DNA of 64,000 bases from the NCBI RefSeq assembly GCF_000308375.1, contig NZ_BAFQ01000294.1:1-64000 (forward strand). The letters run 5' to 3'. Shown piece after piece: positions 8,260-16,914 of this stretch. Each line of letters begins with the position of its first letter. The first letter of the stretch is position 1. This DNA comes from Nocardia aobensis NBRC 100429 (GTDB lineage Bacteria; Actinomycetota; Actinomycetes; Mycobacteriales; Mycobacteriaceae). The translations under genes were made by a program, and so were the position numbers. Under the pieces are notes generated by a model that worked only from the letters and a program-made list of their open reading frames with translations, was not told the origin of the DNA and did not search any database.

Positions 8260-8898
8260 TCAGGTTCGGCTTTCGTTCAGTAATGCCACTCCGAAGAGAC
8301 CAAGTGCAGCTCCACTACCGCGCATCAGATTTCTTGTCAGTTTGGCATTGCTGATGAGGAAGTGTGTGCCTCCGAACAGAAACGCATAGCTAAGGAGAGA
8401 GCAGAATCCGAGCGCGGCGAAGATGACTCCCAGGAAGAGGCCGTCGACCGCGGGGTTCGTCTCGCCGAGGAATTGGGGTATCACACTTGCGAAGACGAGA
8501 ACGGTCTTCGGGTTCGAGAGGTCGCATAACAGTCCTTCACGGAACCCGCGGATCAAACCACCCGGCCGAAGTGAAGCCGCCGAGGTCTGTTCAACCGAAA
8601 ACCCTTTGGAGAAGACAAGTCTCACGGCAAGGTAGAACAGGTACGTAGCTCCGGCTACGCGGATGAGTTCGAAGGCCGTGTGGGAGGCCGCGAGCAATCC
8701 GGTCAGTCCGGCGACGGAGGCCATCGCCCATATCAGATCTGCTGCCAGAACGCCGCAGGCTGTGGCGATGGCCGCCGGACGTCCGCGGATTACGGCATTC
8801 TTCGACGTTAAAATCGCTGCAGGCCCAGGTATTGCGACCAAGAGCGCGGCGAGGGCGGTGAAAGCCAAAAGATGTGAGACCATATGGCATTGTGGCAT
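8260..8898 (-). CDS. LysE/RhtB family amino acid exporter
   Basis: A 212-residue membrane protein of the LysE translocator family with about six hydrophobic segments and the family signature PGPAAILTSKNAVIRGR near residues 25-40, plus a FREGLLCDLSNPKTVLVFAS block that matches the conserved G-x-x-x-N-P-K region. Such proteins export amino acids or small amines using the proton gradient. The start at ATG 8898 has GAGGTG seven bases upstream; the internal ATG 8883 is an alternative. It stands alone with no obvious partner, and substrate is unknown. Confidence 0.9.
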   Translation of the reverse strand: MPQCHMVSHLLAFTALAALLVAIPGPAAILTSKNAVIRGRPAAIATACGVLAADLIWAMASVAGLTGLLAASHTAFELIRVAGATYLFYLAVRLVFSKGFSVEQTSAASLRPGGLIRGFREGLLCDLSNPKTVLVFASVIPQFLGETNPAVDGLFLGVIFAALGFCSLLSYAFLFGGTHFLISNAKLTRNLMRGSGAALGLFGVALLNESRT

Positions 8899-9162
8899 AC
8901 GATGTCACCTCGGGAACGCGCCTTCTCGTAGGCGTTTAGGTGGGCCTTTAGAATACGTCATCACGCCGTTCTCGGTAATACTGCCGTGCCGGAATATTTC
9001 ATGCGCCTTCTGGTGAGCCGATCTCGAATAGTCGCGGTCTGTTGAATGTGATCCGCGGGTGGATATCGATCTCTGTGCTGGCACTGCTCAAGCTCGGGGG
9101 CGAGGGGGGTGTGATGCCCAGATTAGGCCGCTTTCGATAACGGTGCTGTCCGGTTCCGGACC

Positions 9163-9903
9163 TCAGTGCTGCCGGGACCTTGTCGACGCTCGCGGGTGCG
9201 GTGGTTGTGCCGTGCCGACAGCAGCGCCTTGATCGTCAGGGGCAACGGTGAACGCGGGGGAGGGGTTACGGCGCGTTCGGTCGCCGGATCCGCCCGCGAG
9301 TTCCGGGGCCGGGTCGCCGCCCTTCATCACGCCGATGTGGAGATCGGCGCCGGGGTTGAGGTCGGAGATCATGTTTTGCACCCACCTCAGCTCGGCTGCG
9401 ATCATCGCGCGTAGATACTGGAGTGCCATCCGCTGGCGTCGCGGCACGGTGTTGCTGTCTGTCGATTTGTACCTCGTGTCGGCGCTGGCGAGGTCATTCG
9501 TGAGGTGTTCGATACGGTCGCGTAGCAACTCGAGCACATAGTCGTTCGGAAGGACGTGTGCCTGGGCCAAGGCGACCGGAAGCAGCGGGTACTCCCGCGC
9601 GGGTTCTCGCAGGGCCGTGGCAACCTTGTCCCGCAACGCCTTTCGGCCGACATCGGTAATGCCGTACACCGTCCGTTCGGGCCGGCTTCCCTCGCGATCG
9701 ATACCCATGGTGCTCACCAGCTTTCGACCGGCGAGCCTCACTACCGTGTGATAGAGCGAGCCGGTCCGCACCTTGATCAGTTCGTCCCCGCAGCGATTAA
9801 CGAGCAGCTGCTGCATCTCGTACGGATGCATAGGTCGTTCTTCGAGTAGCGCAAGAATGGCGATCGCCAAGGGTGTCAAAGCAGGCTTCGCCTTCTGCCT
9901 CAT
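9163..9903 (-). CDS. PadR family transcriptional regulator
   Basis: A protein of about 246 residues. The winged-helix PadR domain occupies the first 95 residues: ALTPLAIAILALLEERPMHPYEMQQLL, then KVRTGSLYHTVVRLAGRKLVS and GRKALRD. A coiled C-terminal domain (Vir_C type) follows, with a low-complexity tail rich in Pro, Arg and Ser. The ORF opens upstream at 10035 but ATG 9903, with GGAGAG eight bases before it, is the plausible start. A decayed paralogue lies at 35143-35778. The upstream region holds CTGTATACAC (10026-10035), related to the GTATCC boxes. Confidence 0.88.
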   Translation of the reverse strand: MRQKAKPALTPLAIAILALLEERPMHPYEMQQLLVNRCGDELIKVRTGSLYHTVVRLAGRKLVSTMGIDREGSRPERTVYGITDVGRKALRDKVATALREPAREYPLLPVALAQAHVLPNDYVLELLRDRIEHLTNDLASADTRYKSTDSNTVPRRQRMALQYLRAMIAAELRWVQNMISDLNPGADLHIGVMKGGDPAPELAGGSGDRTRRNPSPAFTVAPDDQGAAVGTAQPPHPRASTRSRQH

Positions 9904-10025
9904 CGGACTACCTCTCCAACTCGCGGTTCTCGGGCGATGGGTGCTGAAAGAAGCTACGGCAGGCCGCATGCCGCCAGCCGGTGTTGAATCCAAACTCTCC
10001 CTTGTCATCGACATAATGATATCAC

Positions 10026-10035
10026 CTGTATACAC
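10026..10035. promoter_or_regulatory. GTATAC-type box upstream of padR
   Basis: CTGTATACAC, a variant of the TTGTATCCAA box seen elsewhere in the window, sits about 120 bases before the PadR start and beside the palindrome ATGATATCA. It is a single weak match, so the assignment is tentative. Confidence 0.3.
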
Positions 10036-10043
10036 TAGGCCGC

Positions 10044-10475
10044 TCAGCTGGTGTTGCCGCCGATGGTGATGTGTTCGGTCAGCTCAAGGCTCGTCCAGCA
10101 TGTACAGCGTCGGCTGCGCCTGCTGCGATCGGCTGGTTGCAATACTTGGACTTGCATCTCCCGATGCATCGTCGGTGACTGCACGAACATCCGCGCCCAC
10201 CTGTCGGTGATCGATTCGCCCCTGACAATGACCGGCCAAGCCGGAAGACCACTGCCGGTCTTGGCGGGTGCCTCGTAGCCGCGGGACGAACCGGTGTTCG
10301 GACTGGAGGTCGGGGTCGCCGTGGTCACCACTGTGGGGAATATCAACGCCCCCACTGCCGAGCCGATCTCGCTGACGGCTCGCCGCGCTCGCCGGTGTCG
10401 TCGCGATCCGGCGCGATGCTTCGAGGTTCTTACGGAGATATTCCGTTTTCTGCGGGTTCGGCGTATGTGATTCAT
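10044..10475 (-). CDS. Hypothetical protein, possible short C-terminal peptide ORF
   Basis: An open frame of 143 codons whose last 37 codons, from ATG 10157 (MQVQVLQPADRSRRSRRC, then a Thr/Ser-rich end), have high third-position GC and a GGGAG directly before the ATG. The upstream part is arginine-rich with one hydrophobic segment (IGSAVGALIFPTVVTTAT). I do not recognise a family and no modification enzyme lies nearby. It may be a real small protein or chance. Confidence 0.25.
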   Translation of the reverse strand: MNHIRRTRRKRNISVRTSKHRAGSRRHRRARRAVSEIGSAVGALIFPTVVTTATPTSSPNTGSSRGYEAPAKTGSGLPAWPVIVRGESITDRWARMFVQSPTMHREMQVQVLQPADRSRRSRRCTCWTSLELTEHITIGGNTS

Positions 10476-10580
10476 CCGGCAGGACTCTCCCCGATTTCAG
10501 GGTCTGGTACCTTTTAAAGCGATATGCTGCGGGACCCTCGGGTGTGGGAAGGAGTCTTTACACGAACTAGCAGGCAGGCG

Positions 10581-10952
10581 TCACCATCCGTATGGGCCGA
10601 ACCGCCCCCAGGCAATTACCGCGGCGAGCGCAAACAATACGGTGACAGTAAGCACTCCTGATATCTCCTTACGACGAATGTGAAGAAGTGCTGCCAGAAC
10701 TGCAAATATCATCAGACCAACTGCGGCGATCGGCGTGAGGATGGGGGCGACCCCGGTGGCGCCCGGTGCTATGACGCCGGCCGCTCCAATGAGCTCCACA
10801 AATCCAATGAAACGTATTCTTCCCTGAGAAACCGTCTGCATCCAAGGAAATTTTCCATCCAAACTGGCCTTCGGCTGCACCAGCTTGTTGATTCCGGATA
10901 GCCCTATCAGGGCGGCCAAAACGCTCTGTAAGGACCACAAAAATATGCTCAT
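10581..10952 (-). CDS. DoxX-like small membrane protein
   Basis: A 123-residue protein with four hydrophobic segments typical of the DoxX/DoxX_2 family: SIFLWSLQSVLAALIGLSGINKL, FIGFVELIGAAGVIAP, LTPIAAVGLMIFAVLAALLHI and TVTVLFALAAVIAWGRF. DoxX-like proteins are four-helix inner membrane proteins often linked to redox or catabolic genes. ATG 10952 is chosen over ATG 10964 because GGAG stands six bases before it. A second family member is at 14988-15383, both near the amidohydrolase and GntR genes. Confidence 0.85.
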   Translation of the reverse strand: MSIFLWSLQSVLAALIGLSGINKLVQPKASLDGKFPWMQTVSQGRIRFIGFVELIGAAGVIAPGATGVAPILTPIAAVGLMIFAVLAALLHIRRKEISGVLTVTVLFALAAVIAWGRFGPYGW

Positions 10953-11156
10953 TTGCCACTCCATGATATAAAATTGAAGGTAGTCTGCAATCGAACGAAT
11001 TAGTTCAAGCCGCTACGTCGAAGGAAATTTTGAAGGTGCGAGTGAGGTTATGGGCGCCCGATTCGACGGCCATCAAAACTTGTCACACGGTGGAGGTGCA
11101 CCGGGTTCCAGTGCATGAATGGTGCTTCTGACTCTCGGTCAAATGTGCAGCGTCTC

Positions 11157-11378
11157 CTACGGTCCGAGGAATAAGCACTCACATGGCAGGCGCGGTAGTC
11201 GGCAGTTTTCCAGGGGGTCACGGATCACTTCGATGGTGAACCAGCCTCTTCGTCTCCAGTCGTCAAGCAAATTGACTACCGCATCCGAGGTGGCGACGTA
11301 GTCGAGGACGACGTCGGATAACCAGATCCGCAGATGTACATCGCCCTCGGGAGGGCGCCATCCATCGACTGTGGGCAT
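11157..11378 (-). CDS. Small hypothetical protein
   Basis: A 73-residue protein (MPTVDGWRPPEGDVHLRIWL, then DVVLDYVATSDAVVNLLDDW and RRGWFTIEV) with regular codon use and an excellent GAGGAGGTGAGG leader nine bases before ATG 11378; GTG 11387 is an alternative but touches the ribosome site. No family is recognised. It lies between the DoxX-like gene and the amidohydrolase on the same strand and could belong to that group. Confidence 0.5.
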   Translation of the reverse strand: MPTVDGWRPPEGDVHLRIWLSDVVLDYVATSDAVVNLLDDWRRRGWFTIEVIRDPLENCRLPRLPCECLFLGP

Positions 11379-11472
11379 CGCCCTCACCTCCTCGGGTTAA
11401 CGCAGGGGTCTTACTGGCAAGCGCGACGGGGCGGAGTGAGCCCGATATCGGGCCGCTTCTCGCCATGAGGTG

Positions 11473-13203
11473 CTAGGACGCCGTGGTATCGGCGTAGGTC
11501 AGTGGTTCGCCGTCGAAAATTGTTGTCAGTGCTCGGATCTTGTGCAGATCGTCGATGTCGCAGGTGATCGGATCGCGGTCGACGATAACCAGGTCGGCGA
11601 GACTTCCCGCGGTGATCGATCCGATTTCGTCCCACTGCAACACTTTGGCCGCGTCGCTGGTGAACATGGCCAGCGCCTCTTGGCGTGACACTCGCTGGTT
11701 CGGTCCGATGTTGCGATATCCAGATTCCATGAACTCGTGCGTCAGCGCGAGTTCCATCTGTGCCCACGGCGACACGGGTCCCCAATCCGTACCGCCGCCG
11801 ACCGAAATATTGACGTCGAAGAAATGCCGCAATGGGTGGATATGTTCGCGCACCCACCGTCCCATCGTACGGCTGATCAGGTCGCCTTCGCCGCACCCGA
11901 ATGCCATCGAGGTGGTGTGGGAGAAGTTCAGCGCGCGATACCGGTCGATCTGATTGTTCTCGATTGTTGTCGCGTGGCAAAGAATCCAGTTCTGCTCGGC
12001 TACAGAGATTTCTGGGTCCAACCGTTCGAGGAGGGCGAGGACTTCGTCGTGGGCTTTCAGACCCATAGCCAAGATATTGAGTCGCATGTTGTTCTCGGCG
12101 CAGAACCGCATGACGTACTCGGCGCGTTCGGGGGAGATGGAGCGCTGACCGTAGGTCAACTTGCCGTACACGTCGAGGTAAGGCTCGCGCATCATCATCG
12201 TGCCGCCGTAACAGTAGCCGTCCCATGCGATGGTGACACCATTCACTCGGAATCGGTCGTCACTCAGCGAGATTGCGTCTTTGGCGTTGCTCAAGCGCGC
12301 GTAGAAGTCGTCGTCCTCACGCGGGCGGGCCCAGGCGAACCCGTACATTTCCGCTTCCTGAGAGGCGACGACGCGCATCTCCAATGCCCGGTCGGCGCGT
12401 AGCCGGCGATAGATGTCGAGGAATTCCCGGTCCAACTGGTGATTTTCGTATACGGTGGTAATTCCGAGACGTTTGTACTTCTCGATGCCGTCGACAGTGG
12501 CTTGAGCGATGATTTCATATTTGAAATGCGCCGCCAGCCGGGTAATGAGGTCGTTGCCGGTCGCGTCGTAGCCGTAGTAGAGCATCAACGACCCGGAAAG
12601 ACGCCCGGTCGGTGTGCCGTCGGGAAACTTATCGATCCACACGTTGTCGGTGCGGTCGGAGGATTCGCTGGTGATGGCGAGCAGTTCCAGGCCTTTGCTG
12701 TTGAGCGCCATCACGCTGGGGCGGACGGGCGCCCAGGGAATGATCGCGACAGGATGATCCGTGGTCGCGGTGTCCAGTACGTAACGGTCGGGCAGTACGC
12801 CCTCTTCGAGATCTCGGTACGAGCTGGCGTGGAAGAAGTGTGGTTCCCCGATCGGTGAGCACACGATCATTTGTCCGTCAGGAGTCTTTTCGGCGGCTTC
12901 CCGGATTCTCGCGACGATTTCGTTGTGATTGCGGCAATTCCATAGCGAAACGGTCATGGCGTCCGTCCATGACCAGTGCATCATGTGTGGATGCGTGTCG
13001 ACCAAGCCGGGGGTCATGACCGCACCATTCATATCCACAAGTTCCGTTCCAGCTGGAGCTCGCCGACGCACGGTCTCGAAACTACCGACCGCCACGATCC
13101 GATTGCCGGTTGTCACCACGGCTTCTGCGATGCTTCGATGCGGGTCCATCGTGTGCACCGTGCCGTTGAAATAAAGGCGGCTGACTGTCAGCTGATCGTT
13201 CAT
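11473..13203 (-). CDS. Metal-dependent amidohydrolase, YtcJ-like (amidohydrolase family 3)
   Basis: A 576-residue hydrolase. The N-terminal beta domain and first metal motif are present (GAVMTPGLVDTHPHMMHW, HxH), later histidine ILCHATT, and the terminal aspartate loop SVGGGTDWGPVSPW, followed by the closing GSITAGSLADLVIVDRDP block. The family hydrolyses N-acyl, amide or related C-N bonds with one or two metal ions in the cytosol; this member's substrate is not clear. The start is ATG 13203, with TTG 13206 as an alternative. Two TTGTATCCAA-type boxes lie directly upstream and a GntR/FCD regulator is encoded on the same strand beyond them, so substrate-responsive control is likely. Confidence 0.9.
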   Translation of the reverse strand: MNDQLTVSRLYFNGTVHTMDPHRSIAEAVVTTGNRIVAVGSFETVRRRAPAGTELVDMNGAVMTPGLVDTHPHMMHWSWTDAMTVSLWNCRNHNEIVARIREAAEKTPDGQMIVCSPIGEPHFFHASSYRDLEEGVLPDRYVLDTATTDHPVAIIPWAPVRPSVMALNSKGLELLAITSESSDRTDNVWIDKFPDGTPTGRLSGSLMLYYGYDATGNDLITRLAAHFKYEIIAQATVDGIEKYKRLGITTVYENHQLDREFLDIYRRLRADRALEMRVVASQEAEMYGFAWARPREDDDFYARLSNAKDAISLSDDRFRVNGVTIAWDGYCYGGTMMMREPYLDVYGKLTYGQRSISPERAEYVMRFCAENNMRLNILAMGLKAHDEVLALLERLDPEISVAEQNWILCHATTIENNQIDRYRALNFSHTTSMAFGCGEGDLISRTMGRWVREHIHPLRHFFDVNISVGGGTDWGPVSPWAQMELALTHEFMESGYRNIGPNQRVSRQEALAMFTSDAAKVLQWDEIGSITAGSLADLVIVDRDPITCDIDDLHKIRALTTIFDGEPLTYADTTAS

Positions 13204-13246
13204 CAATATGTCCGTTGAGTCTCGGCTGTTGATATTTGCCAGCGTA

Positions 13247-13298
13247 CAGTATCCAAACTAGCAAACCTTGCATGCAAGTATCATCGAGTTGGATACAA
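13247..13298. promoter_or_regulatory. Paired boxes and palindrome upstream of the amidohydrolase
   Basis: CAGTATCCAA at 13247-13256 and TTGGATACAA at 13289-13298 (the exact complement of TTGTATCCAA) face each other across a perfect 12-base palindrome, CTTGCATGCAAG at 13267-13278. The set lies 44 to 95 bases before the amidohydrolase start, where an operator and promoter are expected. Confidence 0.6.
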
Positions 13299-13652
13299 AC
13301 TGTCAAGCCTGCTCTGCTGTCTCAACCGACCAGCTGGCACGACGCCATCGCGCACTCTGCCTCGGCCAACGAGGGGACCCGTGGCTCGGGTCGGCGAGTG
13401 TGAGGACCAGTTATCGGTAGGTGCGGATCCGGCCCATTCGGCCATGACCGCGACCGCGAGGTCGAGATCGAGGCCGCGGTCGTAGCGCATTACCGCCGGA
13501 CGGTAACGGCCGACGGCGGTCTATTCGTCGATCGTCGCGGTGGGCGATGACTGAGCGCTCGACCGGATGGCGGTGTTGGTACCTCGGTGACGCCCGGTGA
13601 TCCGGCAGGCGAACCGTTGGCTCACTTCGGGCGCGGTCATGATCATCAGTGC
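13299..13652. other. Intergenic stretch with no supported gene
   Basis: Only short arginine-rich frames occur here between the GntR stop and the amidohydrolase operators. They lack ribosome sites and recognisable motifs. Confidence 0.4.
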
Positions 13653-14423
13653 CTACGTATGTACACAACCGAACTTCGCCATCGCTACCGCGGTTGGGAA
13701 ACTGAACGGTGCGTGGCGTTCGGCGGTCATCAAAGCCTCTGCTGTGGCCGCTATATGGTCGACGATCAGGTCGCGAGCAAGCGTGCGGTCCCGTGCGATG
13801 AAGGCGTCGAGTATCGGCCGGTGCTCAGCAAGCCGGGCGGCGACCATCTCCTCATCGGGCTCGGCTGATAGACGGGCCTCCTGATAGCGTTCCGCGTGAT
13901 CGAATAGTGTGGCGAGGTGCTCCGTGAGCCGCGCCCCCGCACCGACTCGCAGGCCGGCATGGAATCGGCGGTGGGCGTCTCGGTCACCCTGATCAATCAG
14001 GTCTAATTCGCCCTCGAGGCGTTCGAAGTCCGCACTCCGCAATACCGGAACGGTGAGCCATGCAGCCAACGCCTCGCCGGTAACCCGCATGGAGTACAGA
14101 TCGTCGAGATCGTTCATCGTCAATGGACTGATGAGGACCGAGCGGTGCATACCGGAATTGATCACCAGTCCTTCGCGCTCCAGCAACCGCAACGCGTCGC
14201 GCAATGGAGTGCGTCCCACGCCGACGCGTCGACTCAACTCCGACTGGGTGTACTCGCCACCAGCCACCAGCTCGCCTCTGAGTATCAGCCCACGCAGATC
14301 GTCGAACGCTCGGGCACTGATACCTCGGGCATCTTCCTCATCAACCGGCGCCGACTGCGACACAGCCGTAGTGGTCGATAAGCGCTGCTTCGCAGTACTG
14401 GTGGTCGCATTCCGCGCGTTCAC
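13653..14423 (-). CDS. GntR family regulator, FadR/FCD subfamily
   Basis: A protein of about 256 residues. The GntR winged helix is evident at residues 30-100 (AFDDLRGLILRGELVAGGEY, SELSRRVGVGRTPLRDALRL, EREGLVINSG), followed by an all-helical FCD domain with the metal-ligand-like histidines and arginines (RRFHAGLRVG, HRPILDAFIARD, DHIAATAEAL). The frame is open to 14585, but GTG 14423, preceded by GAGGGG at nine bases, is chosen because the longer start would place the operator at 14470-14503 inside the coding region. FCD regulators sense organic acids and bind sites like TTGTATACAA. It is the best local candidate to bind the TTGTATCCAA boxes, including its own. Confidence 0.9.
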   Translation of the reverse strand: MNARNATTSTAKQRLSTTTAVSQSAPVDEEDARGISARAFDDLRGLILRGELVAGGEYTQSELSRRVGVGRTPLRDALRLLEREGLVINSGMHRSVLISPLTMNDLDDLYSMRVTGEALAAWLTVPVLRSADFERLEGELDLIDQGDRDAHRRFHAGLRVGAGARLTEHLATLFDHAERYQEARLSAEPDEEMVAARLAEHRPILDAFIARDRTLARDLIVDHIAATAEALMTAERHAPFSFPTAVAMAKFGCVHT

Positions 14424-14469
14424 AGCAAAAATCCCCTCGATCGCGTATCTCTGCCGGTAGTTGACCTCC

Positions 14470-14503
14470 CATTGTATCCAATGGCTCAACTCTAGTATAC
14501 GTT
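14470..14503. promoter_or_regulatory. Box upstream of gntR (probable autoregulatory site)
   Basis: CATTGTATCCAATG at 14470-14483 has five-base inverted arms around the core TTGTATCCAA, followed by TAGTATACGTT at 14493-14503. It lies 47 to 80 bases upstream of the GTG start of the GntR gene, where autoregulation would act. Confidence 0.55.
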
Positions 14504-14987
14504 GGACCAGACCTAGCGTTCTCCAGGTGCTGAAGGCGCCGACGCAGTCAGGCGGCCTAGGCAACTTGCGATTCGCCAGACCCACCCACCGTCAGCATGC
14601 CGGAAACATCGGAATACAACCGCCCAGGCCCGTCTCGGCTGCGGAGTCCGTTGGTCATCGCACTTGTCGATGGCGCCCGCGCTTGGGCGGCTCCAGCGGA
14701 CGCCCGACGAAGATGTGTCCGGCTTGAAACCCCAATCTCGATACCACGACGACGTTCAGCCCACGACTGGAGAGCCCGCGCCGCGTTCGACCACATGGAC
14801 CAAGCCGGCGCGGGTGCCGTTCAAAAGCTGGCGCGCTCAGGCACCGTCCATCCGTTGACCGTCCTGTCGGTCACCAGTTGTGGATCGGCCTGGTTGTACA
14901 GGCCGCCTTCGCATTCGAGAAGGCGGCTGCGGGATCCACCGTCCATAGAGACTCGAGGAGTGCTGGAGCGTGAAGTGAACCGTCGGC
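14504..14987. other. Intergenic stretch with a hairpin
   Basis: No gene is supported. A perfect eight-base stem, GCCGCCTT and AAGGCGGC with a ten-base loop, lies at 14902-14927, 60 bases beyond the stop of the DoxX-like gene at 14988 on the reverse strand. It could act as a terminator for that gene, although there is no run of T after it. Confidence 0.4.
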
Positions 14988-15383
14988 TCATACCGGATGA
15001 GGGGCTGTCGCAACGCTGAGCTTGCGACTACTCGGCCGTAACGCCCACGACGCTATCGCACACACCGTAAAGAATCCGGTGTAGAACAGATGGATCACCG
15101 CTGATCCGTGCGCGACGTGCGATGCGAAAGCGCCAGTGAGATCGAAAATCGTACCCGCATAAGCCCATTCCTTTATAAGGGGAAACTGCGGCGCGAGAAT
15201 GGTCAAGGCGCCGAGTACCTTCCAGAATCCGAGGATAGTCATAACATAGGTCGGATAACCCAACTCTGTCATGCCTGCCGCGGTGTCGCCGACGCGCAGT
15301 AGGTCTGCGACACCACCGGAAGCCAGGATGAAAACTGTGACCGAGGTGGTGGCCCAATAGCCGATTGATCGTGCATTGCGCAT
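14988..15383 (-). CDS. DoxX-like membrane protein
   Basis: A 131-residue protein with four hydrophobic segments (YWATTSVTVFILASGGVADLL, YVMTILGFWKVLGALTILAP, WAYAGTIFDLTGAFASHVAH, AVIHLFYTGFFTVCAIASWAL) and the LGFWKVLG motif found in DoxX_2-like proteins. The ATG is preceded by GGGAAGA. It shares a family with 10581-10952 but is not a close copy. The role is unknown. Confidence 0.83.
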   Translation of the reverse strand: MRNARSIGYWATTSVTVFILASGGVADLLRVGDTAAGMTELGYPTYVMTILGFWKVLGALTILAPQFPLIKEWAYAGTIFDLTGAFASHVAHGSAVIHLFYTGFFTVCAIASWALRPSSRKLSVATAPHPV

Positions 15384-15716
15384 GGTAAGTCTTCCCGATT
15401 CGTAATCTCGACGCGATCGCGTTGCGCGCCATCACCTCTCTGACGCATCACCTGAGGTAAATGTGACCCGGCACGATAGGGACGGCACGAGCTGCCGTGA
15501 CCGGTCTCGACACCGAGGTCTTTTCCGGGGTGCGTCCCACAACTTTTCCGGTGCATCGACCGGAGACATCTGCGTGCCGGAACGGGGAAGCCCCACGTCG
15601 GGCTAGCGATCGGCGTCCACCGTGTGCCGAGCGTGGGATTGCGTGGACAACTCGGTCACAACCCAGCGGTGGCGTGCGTCAACACCACGACATACCAACG
15701 CACCAAAGGACTGGAC

Positions 15717-16343
15717 ATGACCTCGATCAGCCATCTCGTTCTCGGAACCACCTCCCCGTCGGCCGCCGAGAGCTTCTACTCGACCGCGTTCGGCGCGAAC
15801 GCGCCGATCCGCGCTGAAAGCTCGGTGGACGAATCAACCGGTTTTCGCGGGTTCACCCTCGGGGTGGATGTTTCCGGGGCGGCGAGCGTCGACAAGCTCT
15901 TCTCCCAGGCTCTGGGCTTGGGAGCGACCGAGGTGAAGCCTCCGAGAAAGCAACTCTGGGGCGGTTACTCGGGTGTGTTGCGTACACCGGACGGCACTAT
16001 CCTGAAGATCGCGACGACAGCCAAAAAGGACGACGCCCCGCTGGATCTGAACCCTGAGCGAGTGGTGCTGCTACTCGGTGTCTCCGACGTCAAGGTCAGT
16101 AAGCAACTCTATGCCGCCCGGGGGCTGGCAGTGGCGAAGAGCTACGGCAGCAAATATGTCGAATTCGAGCAGCAGGGTGGTGCGGTGACACTCGGTCTGT
16201 ACAAACGGGCAGGTTTGGCGAAAGAGTTCGGTGTCCCACCGGAGGGCAGTGGTTCGCACTGGCTCACGATCGCGTGGAGCGGCGAGTCCTTTACCGACCC
16301 CGACGGGTTCGTCTGGGTTTCCGTCGACGCCGGTCACGCGTGA
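15717..16343 (+). CDS. VOC superfamily (glyoxalase-like) protein
   Basis: A 208-residue protein made of two babba modules, as in glyoxalase/bleomycin-resistance/dioxygenase proteins: ISHLVLGTTSPSAAESFYST in the first half and VVLLLGVSDVKVSKQLYAA in the second, ending with FTDPDGFVWVSV. ATG 15717 follows AAAGGACTGGAC and is preferred to the longer frame from 15624. The next gene overlaps its stop in a GTGA junction, so both are co-translated. The substrate is unknown. Confidence 0.85.
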   Translation: MTSISHLVLGTTSPSAAESFYSTAFGANAPIRAESSVDESTGFRGFTLGVDVSGAASVDKLFSQALGLGATEVKPPRKQLWGGYSGVLRTPDGTILKIATTAKKDDAPLDLNPERVVLLLGVSDVKVSKQLYAARGLAVAKSYGSKYVEFEQQGGAVTLGLYKRAGLAKEFGVPPEGSGSHWLTIAWSGESFTDPDGFVWVSVDAGHA

Positions 16344-16765
16344 ACGGGCGAGGAATGAGCGCTGTGGAATTCCGTATCAGTCAGGTTGTCGTTCCCTCTC
16401 TCGATGTAGATTCCTCTCTGGCGTTTTATCAGGACATCCTCGGTTTTGTGGTTCGTCGCGACGAAGGAGAGGGCCCCCTGCGCCGGCTCACGATCGGGCC
16501 GGTCGATCAGCCCGACGTGTCTGTTGTGCTGGCATCGACGACCGTGCCTCCCGGCAGTGCGTGCCGCTCCGAGCAGATGGCCGAAGGCCCGTTCCCTAGC
16601 ATCTGTCTTTCGACCAGGAACCTGCTGGACACCTTCGCACAGCTCGAAGCCGAGACGGCCCTCGTGGAGGTGGCTCAAGAACCGATACGGCACGAGTCAG
16701 GGGAATGCGACTGTGCATTCTTCGACCCGGCAGGCAATATCGTCCGGATCGTGGAGGCCGCGTGA
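16340..16765 (+). CDS. VOC superfamily protein
   Basis: A 141-residue glyoxalase-like protein: FRISQVVVPSLDVDSSLAFY with DILGFVVRRDEG at the N terminus and CDCAFFDPAGNIVRIVEA at the end, one complete VOC module pair. GTG 16340 overlaps the previous stop (GTGA), giving translational coupling; ATG 16355 is an alternative but has GAGGA directly against it. Together with the upstream VOC gene it forms a two-gene operon. Confidence 0.83.
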   Translation: MNGRGMSAVEFRISQVVVPSLDVDSSLAFYQDILGFVVRRDEGEGPLRRLTIGPVDQPDVSVVLASTTVPPGSACRSEQMAEGPFPSICLSTRNLLDTFAQLEAETALVEVAQEPIRHESGECDCAFFDPAGNIVRIVEAA

Positions 16766-16801
16766 ACGGATCCGTGCTGCTTTGAGGGTGGGATTACCGT
16801 T

Positions 16802-16847
16802 GCCTCGGGAACGTCCGGTCTCACTGCGCACCGGGCATTCCCGAGGC
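16802..16847. terminator. Inverted repeat between convergent genes
   Basis: GCCTCGGGAA at 16802-16811 is perfectly complementary to TTCCCGAGGC at 16838-16847, with a 26-base loop. It lies between the convergent VOC gene and the YdeI-like gene, the position of a bidirectional terminator. The loop is long and no T run follows, so function is inferred from placement. Confidence 0.45.
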
Positions 16848-16914
16848 GGCGCGACTCCTTCAGCTGCGGTGTCACCCCAGCGGATCGGCAAGCATCTCGG
16901 TCGCACCTTCGTCA

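Noticed and set aside
9904..10035. Longer PadR start at 10035
   Set aside because: The extra residues are not part of the PadR domain, and ATG 9903 has a good ribosome site.
14424..14585. Longer GntR start at 14585
   Set aside because: It would put the operator box inside the coding region, lacks a ribosome site and adds residues not seen in the family.
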